Positions 31,778 through 40,833 of a DNA stretch of 56,662 nucleotides are shown here, piece after piece (the first letter of the stretch is position 1; the number at the start of each line of letters is the position of its first letter). Location of the stretch: NCBI GenBank assembly GCA_025980325.1, contig JAICXQ010000009.1, forward strand, positions 1-56,662, given 5' to 3'. This stretch comes from Frankiales bacterium (lineage in GTDB: Bacteria; Actinomycetota; Actinomycetes; JAFAQI01). The position numbers and the translations under genes are program-made. Below the pieces are notes generated by a model. The model was not told the DNA's origin and made no database searches. It saw only the letters and a list, made by a program, of their open reading frames with translations.

Positions 31778-34179
31778 CTCGCGCGCTGCGGATCTGGTCG
31801 CTCGTCGTCTTCCTGGCTGGCAGCGCTGCCGCTCTCTGGTTCTTCGGACCGTCAGTCCCGTGGCCGTCGCATCCTCGCGGCGGCCTCGGTCTGTGGCTGG
31901 GCATCGCGCTCGCCTTCGCGGTCACCGAGGCATACGTCGTCCACATCAACATCGGCCGGCATGCGCACTCGTTCTCGTTCACCGAGGTAGTGACCGTCGT
32001 CGGGCTGCTGTTGCTCAGCCCGGGCCCGCTGCTCGCCGCCCGGCTCGGCGGTGGCGCGCTGGCTCTTCTGCTGGTACGGCGGCAACCGCCGATGAAGTTC
32101 GCGTTGAACCTCGCCCAGCTCGCGCTCGGCATGACCCTGGGCATGACCGCGTGGGCGACGATCGCCGACGGCAACCCCGAGTCGCAGCGAACGTGGGCCG
32201 CGACCCTCGTCGCCGTACTCATCGTCGCGTCGGTCTCGACGGCCGCGGTCACCGCCGCGATCTGGCTCGCCGGCGCCAAGGGCTCGATCCGCGAGGTCGG
32301 CCGGACGTTCGCCGTCGACGTACTCACCGCCGTGACGCAGACGTCATTCGCGTTGGTCGCATACAACGCGGTCCGCGTCGAGTGGGAGGCGGTGTGGGCG
32401 ATCACAGTGGTCGCGGTCTACCTCGTGCTGGCCCAGCGATCGCATGTGCTGCTGCAGAAGCGGCACGGGAATTTGCAACGGCTCAACGACGTCGCCGGCC
32501 GGCTCGGCCATGACCTGCATCCCGACACGATCGCGAACGAGATCGTCGTCGGCGCGGTCAACGTGCTGCACGGCGCGAGCGCCGAACTCGAACTGCTCAC
32601 CGACGAGGGCGGCCCGCGTCACATCCGCTACGACGGCCAGGACGGCGAGGTCGCCGACGGCACCGACGCCGAGCCGCGCGCCGGCAGCGACATCACCGCC
32701 GAGCTGACCGCGCACGGTCGCGTCCTCGGCCACCTGCGGGTGACCGGCAGCAGTTTCGTTCCCGCGTTCGGCGACGACGAGCAGCAGTTGCTCAACGCAC
32801 TCGCGCAACACGCGAGCAAGACGCTGACGAACGGCCGGCTCGCCGACAAGCTGCGCCGGCAGGTCGCGGACAACGAGCATCAGGCGACCCACGACTCGCT
32901 GACCCAGTTGCCGAACCGACTGATGTTCGAGCGCATCACCGACTCGATGCTCGGTCACGGCCGGTCGCTCGCCGTACTGTTGCTCGACCTCGACCGGTTC
33001 AAAGAGGTGAACGACACCTTGGGTCATGCCGCCGGCGATCAGCTGCTCACCGATGTCGGCAGCCGGTTGCGCGACGCGATCCCGCAAGCGCTGTGCATCG
33101 CGCGTCTCGGCGGCGACGAGTTCACCGTCCTGCTCACCGACGCCGACGAGACCGCGGCGGTTCGCGCCGCGCAGGCCGCGCGCGAAGTGTTGCTGCACCC
33201 GTTGCAGGTCAACAGCATCGACGTCAGCGTCGATGCGAGCATCGGCATCGCGCTCGCGCCGCGCCACGGTACGACGTGCGACGACCTGGTCCGTCATGCC
33301 GACGTCGCGATGTATGCGTCCAAGGCGAGCCGCGGCATGGTGACCGTCTACGACGACTCGATCGACCACAACGATCCGTCCCGGCTCGGTCTCGTCGCCG
33401 AGCTGCGGGACGCGATCACCGCCGGCGATCTGCAGCTGTACTACCAACCGAAGATTTCCCTCGCCGACCACAGCCGTCGACTCAGCGTCGAAGCACTCGC
33501 CCGCTGGCCGCATCCGACCCGCGGGTTCGTGCCGCCGGACGAGTTCATCGCGATCGCCGAGCAGACCGGCCTGATCGCACCGCTCACCGAATGGGTCGTC
33601 GCGACCGCACTCCGTCAATGCCGGGCCTGGCTGGACGACGGCCTCGACGTCAACGTCTCGGTCAACGTCTCGGCCCGGATGCTGCGGGACGCGACGTTCT
33701 CCAACCGGCTGGTCGCGGCACTCGAATCCGCGCGCGTGCCGGCGTCGCGACTCACCCTCGAGATCACCGAGACCGCCATCATGGAAGACGTCGAGCACAC
33801 CGTCGACATCCTGTGGCGGCTCCGGCGCGCAGGTGTACGGCTGTCCATCGACGACCTCGGCGTCGGCCAGTCGTCACTCGCCTATCTCAAGCGGCTGCCC
33901 GTGCACGAGGTGAAGATCGACAAGTCGTTCGTCCTCAACATGGTGGATGACCCCGCGGACGACGCGATCGTCTGCGCGGTCATCGGGCTGGGCCACCGGC
34001 TCGGCATGACGATCGTCGCCGAAGGCGTCGAGACCGAACTGATCCGCGACCGGCTGATCGAGATCGGCTGCGACATCGCGCAGGGCTACTGGTACAGCCG
34101 CCCGATGCCGGCCGCCGACGTCGCGCCGTGGTCGAGCCGGCTGCCGACACCCCGCACGCCGAAGATCATCGCCGTCTGA
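31765..34179 (+). CDS. Membrane GGDEF-EAL protein (c-di-GMP turnover)
   Basis: 804 aa from one of two adjacent GTG codons (31765, 31768), overlapping the subtilase stop. The N-terminal 220 residues hold about six TM helices (MASE-like sensor). A GAF-like region follows (HPDTIANEIVVGAVNVLHG). The GGDEF domain is complete: DSLTQLPNRLMFE, LLLDLDRFKEVND and RLGGDEFTVLL. The EAL domain is complete: SVEALARWPHP, NVSVNVSARM, LEITETAIMED, SIDDLGVG, KIDKSFV and AEGVET. Both cyclase and phosphodiesterase activities are possible; which dominates cannot be read from sequence. Confidence 0.93.
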   Translation: MVGITRALRIWSLVVFLAGSAAALWFFGPSVPWPSHPRGGLGLWLGIALAFAVTEAYVVHINIGRHAHSFSFTEVVTVVGLLLLSPGPLLAARLGGGALALLLVRRQPPMKFALNLAQLALGMTLGMTAWATIADGNPESQRTWAATLVAVLIVASVSTAAVTAAIWLAGAKGSIREVGRTFAVDVLTAVTQTSFALVAYNAVRVEWEAVWAITVVAVYLVLAQRSHVLLQKRHGNLQRLNDVAGRLGHDLHPDTIANEIVVGAVNVLHGASAELELLTDEGGPRHIRYDGQDGEVADGTDAEPRAGSDITAELTAHGRVLGHLRVTGSSFVPAFGDDEQQLLNALAQHASKTLTNGRLADKLRRQVADNEHQATHDSLTQLPNRLMFERITDSMLGHGRSLAVLLLDLDRFKEVNDTLGHAAGDQLLTDVGSRLRDAIPQALCIARLGGDEFTVLLTDADETAAVRAAQAAREVLLHPLQVNSIDVSVDASIGIALAPRHGTTCDDLVRHADVAMYASKASRGMVTVYDDSIDHNDPSRLGLVAELRDAITAGDLQLYYQPKISLADHSRRLSVEALARWPHPTRGFVPPDEFIAIAEQTGLIAPLTEWVVATALRQCRAWLDDGLDVNVSVNVSARMLRDATFSNRLVAALESARVPASRLTLEITETAIMEDVEHTVDILWRLRRAGVRLSIDDLGVGQSSLAYLKRLPVHEVKIDKSFVLNMVDDPADDAIVCAVIGLGHRLGMTIVAEGVETELIRDRLIEIGCDIAQGYWYSRPMPAADVAPWSSRLPTPRTPKIIAV

Positions 34180-34209
34180 CCGCCCGCCTCATCCCCGGTT
34201 GGCGGTGCA

Positions 34210-34228
34210 ACCCCACTTGCCGTGGGGT
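34210..34228. terminator. Short hairpin between the GGDEF-EAL and peroxidase genes
   Basis: A 7-bp perfect stem ACCCCAC/GTGGGGT with a 5-base loop, 31 bases after the GGDEF-EAL stop and 17 bases before the peroxidase start. It is likely an intrinsic terminator; a leader role for the next gene is possible. Confidence 0.5.
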
Positions 34229-34244
34229 ACCCCGAGGCCGCACG

Positions 34245-34823
34245 ATGGTTGACATGTCCCTTTATGACGTCGCGCTGACGACGCTTGACGGCCGCCCGAC
34301 CACCCTTGGCGAATACCGCGGCCAGGTGCTGCTCATCGTCAACGTCGCGTCGAAGTGCGGGTTCACCCCGCAGTACGAAGGCCTGCAGGCCCTGTACGAG
34401 ACCTACGCCGACCAGGGCTTCACGATCCTCGGCTTCCCGTGCAACCAGTTCCTGTTCCAGGAGCCGGGTGACGCCGAGCAGATCCAGTCGTTCTGCTCGA
34501 CGACGTACGGCGTGACGTTCCCGCTGTTCGAGAAGCTGAAGGTGCGCGGCCGCGGCCAGCACCCGCTCTACCGCGAGTTGGTCAAGGCCAAGGACGCCGG
34601 CGGCAAGGGCGGCGCGGTGAAATGGAACTTCGAGAAGTTCCTCATCTCGCGCGACGGCGAGATCATCGGCCGGTTCCGCACCAAGCTGACGCCGCAGGAC
34701 CCGCAGATCGTCAACGCGATCGAGACCGCGCTCGGCGTGACCGCTCAGCCGTACCCGGCGGAGAGCACGAACTGGACCGAGTCGTGGACCGAGCCGAAGA
34801 CGGAGTCGGCGATCGAGAGCTGA
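34245..34823 (+). CDS. Glutathione-peroxidase-family thiol peroxidase
   Basis: 192 aa from the ATG at 34245, with GAGG seven bases upstream (an ATG at 34254 lacks a ribosome site). It has the three family signatures: NVASKCGFTPQYEGL with the peroxidatic Cys, GFPCNQFLFQEPG with the second Cys and the Gln, and VKWNFEKFLI with the catalytic Trp-Asn. The protein reduces hydroperoxides; in bacteria the Cys type generally uses thioredoxin rather than glutathione. The C-terminal tail (TNWTESWTEPKTESAIES) extends past the fold and overlaps the convergent sulfotransferase gene by 79 bases. Confidence 0.92.
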   Translation: MVDMSLYDVALTTLDGRPTTLGEYRGQVLLIVNVASKCGFTPQYEGLQALYETYADQGFTILGFPCNQFLFQEPGDAEQIQSFCSTTYGVTFPLFEKLKVRGRGQHPLYRELVKAKDAGGKGGAVKWNFEKFLISRDGEIIGRFRTKLTPQDPQIVNAIETALGVTAQPYPAESTNWTESWTEPKTESAIES

Positions 34824-36061
34824 GTCGAGCCGTCGCCGCCGCCGGACGATGCGTGGGCCGGCCGGACCACCGTCAGGATCGCGACGAAGATCGTCAGCGA
34901 ACGCCAGCGGGCGAGCAGCCAGCGCTTGAAGTCCAGCTTCCACTTCGTCATGTAACCGCGCAGCACCACGCCGAACGGCCGGGCCGGTTGCGGCTGCGGT
35001 GTGCGCCGCATCATGGCGGCCACCGCGACGCCGGCCGCACGCGCGGTGGCGTCGGCGGTCGTGTCCGTCACCGTGCCGGGCACGGCGTCGTACCGGATGT
35101 CCTCGACGTGACCGAAGATCCGGACTCCGGCGCCGGCGAGCTCGGCGAGGTCCTCCTGGCTCCAGGCCGCGACCGTCTCGCGGTAGCTCTCCGGCACGGT
35201 GATCCGCGGTCCGCGCTCGGGTCGCTCGCGCAGGTGCTTGGTCAGCAACGTGCGCAGTTGCCTCGCCGCCGATTCGCTCAGCTCGTAGCGGCCGAACTCG
35301 TCGTTGACCTCGCGCAGCACCGCGATCTCCGGCGCCGTGAGCGACACGTGCACCGGGTTGTCGATCGTGGCCGGGTCGGGCAGGCCGGCCAGCCCGGGCA
35401 CGCCGAGCGCCTCGCAGTAGCGCGCCCACAGCAACTGGATCGGCCGGCCCGGCGAGGTGACGATCCGCACGTTGTCCGCGCCGAAGACGTCGGCCCATCG
35501 ACGCGCGAGGCGCCCGACGGCGTAGGACCGCCAGAAGCCCATGTCCGGGCCATCCTCGAGGTCGGTGTCCAACCGCGCCCGGTTGCGGCCGATCCAGTCG
35601 AGGTAGTGCTCGAAGGTCGCGGTCCGGCCGTTGCGGATGTGCTGCTGCCACGAGGACGCGAGGGTCGAGCCGAGGTCGCGCGTGGTCACGACGACGGCGA
35701 CGTCGTCGGGGCGGCCGAGCGCGTCGTGCAACGCGCGGATGCCGGCGGTCCGGATCACCGACAGCGCCTCGGCCGACAGCAGCACCGGCCCGTCCCACTC
35801 GCGCGCTTCTGCCGCGATCGTGTCCCAGGCGGGGCGCTGCTGCTCGTGCAGGCTCGCGGTGACCCAGTCGAACTCGTCCGGCCCGAGAAGTCCGAACGCC
35901 GCGTACTGCTGATTGATCGTCGGCGCGTCGGCAATCGGAGCGAGCGGGTAGCACACGCCGAGCGAGCGCAACTGCTCCGCACCGCAGCTGGCGAGCACGG
36001 TCTGCAGGTACGTCGTCCCGCTCTTCTGCTGCCCGATATGCAACAGATATTGCGACGGCAT
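34745..36061 (-). CDS. Sulfotransferase-family protein
   Basis: 438 aa. The N-terminal P-loop-like PAPS site is LLHIGQQKSGTTYLQTVLA, and VAVVVTTRDLGSTLASSWQQHI is the second (3'-phosphate) binding region, a pattern found in actinobacterial sulfotransferase-like proteins. The central region is helical; near the C-terminus is a hydrophobic stretch (SLTIFVAILTVV) that may anchor it to the membrane. The acceptor is unknown. The C-terminal 26 codons lie antisense to the end of the peroxidase gene. Confidence 0.75.
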   Translation of the reverse strand: MPSQYLLHIGQQKSGTTYLQTVLASCGAEQLRSLGVCYPLAPIADAPTINQQYAAFGLLGPDEFDWVTASLHEQQRPAWDTIAAEAREWDGPVLLSAEALSVIRTAGIRALHDALGRPDDVAVVVTTRDLGSTLASSWQQHIRNGRTATFEHYLDWIGRNRARLDTDLEDGPDMGFWRSYAVGRLARRWADVFGADNVRIVTSPGRPIQLLWARYCEALGVPGLAGLPDPATIDNPVHVSLTAPEIAVLREVNDEFGRYELSESAARQLRTLLTKHLRERPERGPRITVPESYRETVAAWSQEDLAELAGAGVRIFGHVEDIRYDAVPGTVTDTTADATARAAGVAVAAMMRRTPQPQPARPFGVVLRGYMTKWKLDFKRWLLARWRSLTIFVAILTVVRPAHASSGGGDGSTQLSIADSVFGSVHDSVQFVLSAGYG

Positions 36062-36116
36062 CCGCTTTCCCCTCGGTTGGGTCGGCGGACCTTACCGCAT
36101 GGTTCGGTCCGGGTTC

Positions 36117-36716
36117 TCACCCGGCCCGAGCGATAAACGGCAGCCCGGCGTAGACCATCGCCTCGACGTACGCCGCACCCGGATCGCCCGCCGGCAGGTG
36201 GCCGGCGAGCTCGAGGCTCACCATGCCGTGCGACACCGACCACAGATACAACGCGATCCGTTCCGCCGGCGTACCGCTGAACTGACCGGCGGCGAGGCAG
36301 CGTGCGACCGCGTCGACGAGCGGTTGGTACGCCGCATCCGCGACCGCCTTCGCGTGCTCGTCCGGGACGAAGCCGGGCACGGCCGCGCCGAACATCAGGT
36401 CGTAGAGGTGCGGGTTGACCAGCGCCGTGTCGCGGTAGGCGTGCCCGAGCGCGATCAACGCCTCGAGCGGATCGTCGTGCGCGTCGGCCGCCGCCCGCAG
36501 CGCCGCGCCGAGCCGCTCGAAGCCGGCCGCGTACATCGCGCGCAGCAGGCCCTGCTTGTCGCCGTAGAGGGTGTAGACCGCCATCGTCGACGTGCCGCTC
36601 GCGGTCGCCAGGCGGCGCAAGGTGAGGGCGGCGGCGCCCTCGCGGGCGAGCAGCCGGCCGGCCTCGTCGACCAACCGGGCGGCCAGGTCCGCGGTATGGC
36701 TCTTGACGGCGGGCAC
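36117..36716 (-). CDS. TetR-family transcriptional regulator
   Basis: 199 aa from the GTG at 36716. The N-terminal HTH is LVDEAGRLLAREGAAALTLRRLATASGTSTMAVYTLYGDKQGLLRAMY, a canonical TetR DNA-binding domain, and the C-terminal part resembles TetR_C_33-type ligand domains (AYRDTALVNPHLYDLMFG). The frame is open further upstream, but a later start keeps the two operator-like repeats (36728-36759) outside the coding sequence. The divergent membrane-protein gene at 36784 is the probable target. Confidence 0.9.
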   Translation of the reverse strand: MPAVKSHTADLAARLVDEAGRLLAREGAAALTLRRLATASGTSTMAVYTLYGDKQGLLRAMYAAGFERLGAALRAAADAHDDPLEALIALGHAYRDTALVNPHLYDLMFGAAVPGFVPDEHAKAVADAAYQPLVDAVARCLAAGQFSGTPAERIALYLWSVSHGMVSLELAGHLPAGDPGAAYVEAMVYAGLPFIARAG

Positions 36717-36727
36717 GAAGCTAACTA

Positions 36728-36759
36728 TAACAACGTTACAGAAGTTCATAACACCGTTA
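36728..36759. promoter_or_regulatory. Two phased TetR operators (TAAC-N3-GTTA)
   Basis: TAACAACGTTA (36728-36738) and TAACACCGTTA (36749-36759) are inverted repeats of the same half site, set 21 bases apart, which is two helical turns, in the 67-base gap between the tetR start and the divergent membrane gene. Two dimers would bind the same face of the DNA. Confidence 0.75.
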
Positions 36760-36783
36760 TCAACAGAAGTTTCGAGGTCCGTC

Positions 36784-37467
36784 GTGACGCCACTCATCGC
36801 CATGCACGCCGCCGCGGCCACGTTCGCGCTGATGCTCGGCGCGGTGCTGCTCGCGCACCGGCCGCGCGGGGATCGGCGCCACCGCCGGCTCGGCCGGGTG
36901 TGGTTCGCGGCGATGTACTTCACCGTGCTCAGCTCGTTCGGGATCAAGCGCCTCACGCCAGGTCATTTCAGCTGGATCCACGGGCTGTCGCTGTTCACCT
37001 TCGTCACGCTGACGCTGGCCCTCTACGGCGCGCGCACGCACAACGTCGCGTTGCACCGGGGCAACGCCATCGGCTCCTACTTCGGGTTGGTCGGTGCCGG
37101 CATCGCCGCGTCCGCGTTCCCGGTCCGGGCCGTTCCACAGCTCGCAGTCCACCGGCCGCTCGTGCTCGTCGCCGCCATCCTCACGATCGCGGTGATGGTC
37201 GCAATTGTGAGTCAAGCCGTTACGTTGCGTCGCTTTCGGCGTTATGTCCGGTGGGGGCTGACGAAGGGAGCGCTCACCGGTGCGTACGACGACAACGCGA
37301 GCGGCGGCCGTGTCGGCCGGGACTCTGATCTTGTGCTTGACCGGCGGCGGCGTCGCGACCGCGGCGGCCCTGCCGGACCCCTCGACGACGGTCACCTCGA
37401 CGACCGCCACCTCGACTACCGGCACGTCGACAACGACGCTCGACTCGGTGCCGCCGCCCCCCGGTGA
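36784..37467 (+). CDS. DUF2306-like small membrane protein
   Basis: 227 aa from a GTG. Four or five TM helices fill residues 1-150: LIAMHAAAATFALMLGAVLLA, WFAAMYFTVLSSFGI, GLSLFTFVTLTLALYGA, IGSYFGLVGAGIAASAF and VLVAAILTIAVMVAIVSQAV, the layout of the DUF2306 family. The last 60 residues are a Arg/Asp-rich string that overlaps the next gene in another frame and looks non-native, so the functional protein may end near residue 165. It is divergent from the TetR gene and likely repressed by it. Confidence 0.65.
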   Translation: MTPLIAMHAAAATFALMLGAVLLAHRPRGDRRHRRLGRVWFAAMYFTVLSSFGIKRLTPGHFSWIHGLSLFTFVTLTLALYGARTHNVALHRGNAIGSYFGLVGAGIAASAFPVRAVPQLAVHRPLVLVAAILTIAVMVAIVSQAVTLRRFRRYVRWGLTKGALTGAYDDNASGGRVGRDSDLVLDRRRRRDRGGPAGPLDDGHLDDRHLDYRHVDNDARLGAAAPR

Positions 37468-37915
37468 CATCGTCAAGCTCGCCGAGCACACGGTGCGCGG
37501 GGTCGTCACCAAGGTGACGACCACCGGTGGCCTGACGAAGGCGCCGGCCACCACGCCGGATCGCGAGCCGGGCACCACTCCGCGGCTAGGGCTCGGGCGC
37601 CATCCGGCGCGTGTCGGCCTGCCCGCTGCGGACGACTCGTTCGCGCTGCCGGTGCTGTCTGCCCGCCCAGCGCTGTACGACTTGTTGCCGAGCCTGCCGA
37701 CCGGGTTGGCCGGGCCGGCGGTCCGCACCCCGGTGCTCGCCGGCAGCGCAGGCACGTCGGCATCGCCGTCGTACGCGCAGAACGCGGCTCAGTCCGACGA
37801 TCTCGCCACCCCCGGCGGCGGCGTCATGCGCGCGATCCTCATCGCGTTGTCGGCCGCGGCCGCCGCGACGCTCGCGGTCGCCCACGTCACCGTCGCGCGC
37901 GGCTCACGCAGGTAA
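37280..37915 (+). CDS. Secreted, C-terminally anchored protein
   Basis: 211 aa from a GTG with AAGGGAG upstream. A signal peptide (RAAAVSAGTLILCLTGGGVATAAA) is followed by a Thr/Ser-rich low-complexity part (STTVTSTTATSTTGTSTTT), a Pro-rich middle and one C-terminal TM helix (AILIALSAAAAATLAVAHV) with a basic end (ARGSRR), the layout of a surface protein held in the membrane. It overlaps the preceding gene by 188 bases in another frame; signal, linker and anchor make this frame the credible one. Confidence 0.65.
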   Translation: MRTTTTRAAAVSAGTLILCLTGGGVATAAALPDPSTTVTSTTATSTTGTSTTTLDSVPPPPGDIVKLAEHTVRGVVTKVTTTGGLTKAPATTPDREPGTTPRLGLGRHPARVGLPAADDSFALPVLSARPALYDLLPSLPTGLAGPAVRTPVLAGSAGTSASPSYAQNAAQSDDLATPGGGVMRAILIALSAAAAATLAVAHVTVARGSRR

Positions 37916-38479
37916 CGCTTCGACACCCGCGGCGGCGAGCTGTTCCAGCGCCGCCGCCCGGGTGTCCGGCGCGACCGCGGCGGTCAGCTCGACGATGACG
38001 CGCGTCGCCAAACCCTGCGCGGCGGCGTCGAGCGCGGTCCGCAGGACGCAGTAATCCGTCGCAATGCCAACGATGTCGACGCGGTCGGCTTCGAGGTCGG
38101 CGAGCAACTGCGCGACGGTCTTGTGCGGCGACAGCCGCCGGCCGCTGCCGTCGGCGAGAACGCCGTCGAACATCGAGTACGCCGGCACGCCCATTCCTTT
38201 CACGACGTGCGCGGTCGCAACGCTCGGATCGAACGACGGGTGGTAGGCGGCGCCGTCGGTGCCGGCGACACAGTGAACCGGCCAGGTGTCGAAGTGCCCG
38301 CCGTTGCTGTGGCCGGCTCGATGCCAGTCGCGGCTCGCGACGATTGCTGCGTAGTCGTCGCGGTGGTCGCGGGCGAACGTCGTGATGGCGGCGGCGACGG
38401 ACGCACCGCCGCCGACGGCAAGGCTGCCGCCTTCGCAGAAGTCGTTCTGCACGTCGACGACCAATAGCGCGCGGGTCAT
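37904..38479 (-). CDS. pncA: Nicotinamidase (isochorismatase-like hydrolase)
   Basis: 191 aa. The catalytic triad is visible: Asp in LLVVDVQNDFCEGG, Lys in HVVKGMG, Cys in GIATDYCVLRTALDA. The metal site DWHRAGHSNGGHFDTWPVHC, with Asp and two His, is typical of PncA. It converts nicotinamide to nicotinate for NAD salvage. The ATG overlaps the GH65 stop (ATGA), so it is the third gene of the phosphorylase operon. Confidence 0.92.
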   Translation of the reverse strand: MTRALLVVDVQNDFCEGGSLAVGGGASVAAAITTFARDHRDDYAAIVASRDWHRAGHSNGGHFDTWPVHCVAGTDGAAYHPSFDPSVATAHVVKGMGVPAYSMFDGVLADGSGRRLSPHKTVAQLLADLEADRVDIVGIATDYCVLRTALDAAAQGLATRVIVELTAAVAPDTRAAALEQLAAAGVEALPA

Positions 38480-40833
38480 CGGGTATGCCGCCGGGTCGGC
38501 TCGCGGCCCTGCGGTTGCCGGGGCCGGGGTTGCGGCGCGGGCGACGGGATCGGCAGCGTCAGCTCGCGCCCGTCGGCGAGCTCGACCGACTTGCCGTGGT
38601 GGGCGAACGTCAATGCCCGGGCACCGCCGTGCATCGAGTACGTCGCCGCATCCGGGTGGATCTCGACCGCAACCCGCGCGCCGCGGTACTGCAGGTTGAA
38701 CCGCAGCCTGGTGATCCCGCCGGGCAATCGCGGCGCGAAGGTGAGCCGGCCGTCGTGGTCGCGCATCCCGCCGAACCCGGCGACGAGAGCGAGCCAGGTT
38801 CCGGCCAGCGACGCCATGTGCAGGCCGTCGCGGGTGTTGTGGTTCAGGTCGCGCAGGTCGACGAGCGCGGCCTCGGCGGTGTAGTCGAGGGCGAGATCAA
38901 GATGGCCGACCTCGGCGGCGATCACCGCTTGGGTGCAGGCCGACAGCGACGAGTCGCGGACGGTGATGGCTTCGTAATAGTCGAAGTTGCGTCGCTTCTG
39001 CGCGTCGCTGAACGCGTCGCCGCGCAGGTGCATCGCCAGCACGAGGTCCGCTTGCTTGACGACCTGCTTGCGGTAGAGGTCGAAGTACGGGTAGTGCAGC
39101 AGCAGCGGATAGTTTTGCGGCGGCGTGTGCTCGAAGTCCCACATCGCATGTTCGGTGAAGCCCTCGGCTTGCGGATGAACGCGCAGATGGTCGTCGTACG
39201 GGACGACCATGTTGTCCGCCGCGTCCCGCCACGACGCCATCTCCTCGCGGTCGACGTCGAGTTCGCGTGCCTCGTCGCCGTAGCGTTCGGCGACCGTCGC
39301 GGCGGCGACGAGATTTCGTTGCGCCATGAGATTCGTGTAGACGTTGTTGTCGACGACGGCGGTGTACTCGTCGGGTCCGGTCACGCCGTCGATCCGGAAG
39401 CGCCCGTCGCGGTCATGCGCGCCGAGGCTGCGCCACAACCGGGCGGTGTCGACGAGCAGTCGCAGTCCGGTGGTGCGTTCGAAGTCGGTGTCGCCGGTCG
39501 CGTTGACGTAACGAACCGCGGCATCGGCGATGTCGGCGTTGACGTGGAACGCGGCGGTGCCGGCCGGCCAGTACGCCGAGCACTCCTCGCCGTGGATCGT
39601 GCGCCACGGGAACGTGCCGCCGCCGAGCCCGAGTTGCGCCGCTCGCTCGCGGGCTTGGTCGCCGGTCGTGCATCGCCAGCGCAGCACGTCCGCGACCGCG
39701 TGCGGCATCGTGTACGTGAGCACCGGCAACACGAACGTCTCGGTGTCCCAGAAGCAGTGGCCGTCGTAGCCGTCGCCGGTCAGGCCCTTTGCCGGTATCG
39801 GCCGTCGTTCCGCCCGTGCACCGGACTGCATGACATGGAAGAGCGCGAACCGTACGGCTTGCTGGAGTTCGGCGTCGCCGTCGACCTCGACATCGGCACC
39901 CGCCCAGAACTCGTCGAGGAACGCCCGCTGCTCGGCGAGCAGCCCGTCCCAGCCGGCGTGCCGGGCACCGGTGAGTGCGGCCGCGACCTGGTCCCGGATC
40001 GCCGGAACCGAACGCACCGCGGACCAGCCGTACGCGAGGTACTTCGTGAGCTCCAACGTCTGGCCGGGTTCGAGGACCGTCGTGAACGTCGCGCGAGCGA
40101 GGTCTTCGTAGACCTCGTTGTTGGTCGAGCAATCGCTGGTCGTGACGTAGCGGTGATCCATCGCCGCGGCGATCCGTAGCTTGCTCGACTTCGTCGAATG
40201 CACGAGCACGGCCCACAGGTCGTTTCGCGCCTGGTGCTCGGGCTGCAGTGCCTGCTGCAGCGACGCGGCGACCCGAGGATCGTCGGACGCCCCGGGCAGT
40301 TGCTCGTTCGCCACCAGCTCCGACTGCAGAACGACGCGAAGCGGTTGGTCGTCGCGCACTTCGACCTGGTAGCGGATGGCGGCGACCGCACGTTGGGTCA
40401 GCGACACCAATCGGGTCGAGCGGATCCGCACGCACCGTCCGGTGGGCGTGAGCCATTCGACCTCGCGATGCAACGTGCCGGCACGCAGGTCGAGGACGCG
40501 TTCGTGGCTGCGCAGCTCGCCGTAACGGACGTCGAACGGTTCGTCGTCGGCGAGCAGCCGGATGAGCTTGCCGTTGGTGACGTTGATGAGCGTCTGGCCG
40601 GACTCGGGATAGCCGTAGCCGGCCTCGGCGTATGGGAGCGGGCGCAGTTCATAGAAGTTGTTGAGATACGTGCCGGGCAGGCCGTGCGGCTCGCCCTCGT
40701 CGAGGTTGCCGCGCATGCCGATGTGGCCGTTGGACAGCGCGAACAGCGACTCGCTCTGCGCGAGCATGTCGACGTCGAGAAAGGTCTCACGCAGTTGCCA
40801 CGCCTCGACCGGGAAGGCGTTCTGGAGGATCAC
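38476..40833 (-). CDS. GH65 family disaccharide phosphorylase/hydrolase
   Basis: 785 aa, the full GH65 length. N-terminal beta-sandwich: [32 protein letters not shown]. The (alpha/alpha)6 barrel has [21 protein letters not shown] and the general acid Glu in [21 protein letters not shown]-terminal beta-sheet domain ends with a basic Pro-rich tail. GH65 enzymes phosphorolyse maltose, trehalose or kojibiose to give beta-glucose-1-phosphate; the substrate cannot be assigned here. The coupled HAD gene just upstream is the usual beta-phosphoglucomutase partner, which supports a phosphorylase rather than a hydrolase. Confidence 0.92.
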   Translation of the reverse strand: MILQNAFPVEAWQLRETFLDVDMLAQSESLFALSNGHIGMRGNLDEGEPHGLPGTYLNNFYELRPLPYAEAGYGYPESGQTLINVTNGKLIRLLADDEPFDVRYGELRSHERVLDLRAGTLHREVEWLTPTGRCVRIRSTRLVSLTQRAVAAIRYQVEVRDDQPLRVVLQSELVANEQLPGASDDPRVAASLQQALQPEHQARNDLWAVLVHSTKSSKLRIAAAMDHRYVTTSDCSTNNEVYEDLARATFTTVLEPGQTLELTKYLAYGWSAVRSVPAIRDQVAAALTGARHAGWDGLLAEQRAFLDEFWAGADVEVDGDAELQQAVRFALFHVMQSGARAERRPIPAKGLTGDGYDGHCFWDTETFVLPVLTYTMPHAVADVLRWRCTTGDQARERAAQLGLGGGTFPWRTIHGEECSAYWPAGTAAFHVNADIADAAVRYVNATGDTDFERTTGLRLLVDTARLWRSLGAHDRDGRFRIDGVTGPDEYTAVVDNNVYTNLMAQRNLVAAATVAERYGDEARELDVDREEMASWRDAADNMVVPYDDHLRVHPQAEGFTEHAMWDFEHTPPQNYPLLLHYPYFDLYRKQVVKQADLVLAMHLRGDAFSDAQKRRNFDYYEAITVRDSSLSACTQAVIAAEVGHLDLALDYTAEAALVDLRDLNHNTRDGLHMASLAGTWLALVAGFGGMRDHDGRLTFAPRLPGGITRLRFNLQYRGARVAVEIHPDAATYSMHGGARALTFAHHGKSVELADGRELTLPIPSPAPQPRPRQPQGREPTRRHTR

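Noticed and set aside
32344-33798. 484-codon minus-strand frame inside the GGDEF-EAL gene
   Set aside because: Antisense shadow; the plus frame has all GGDEF and EAL signature motifs.
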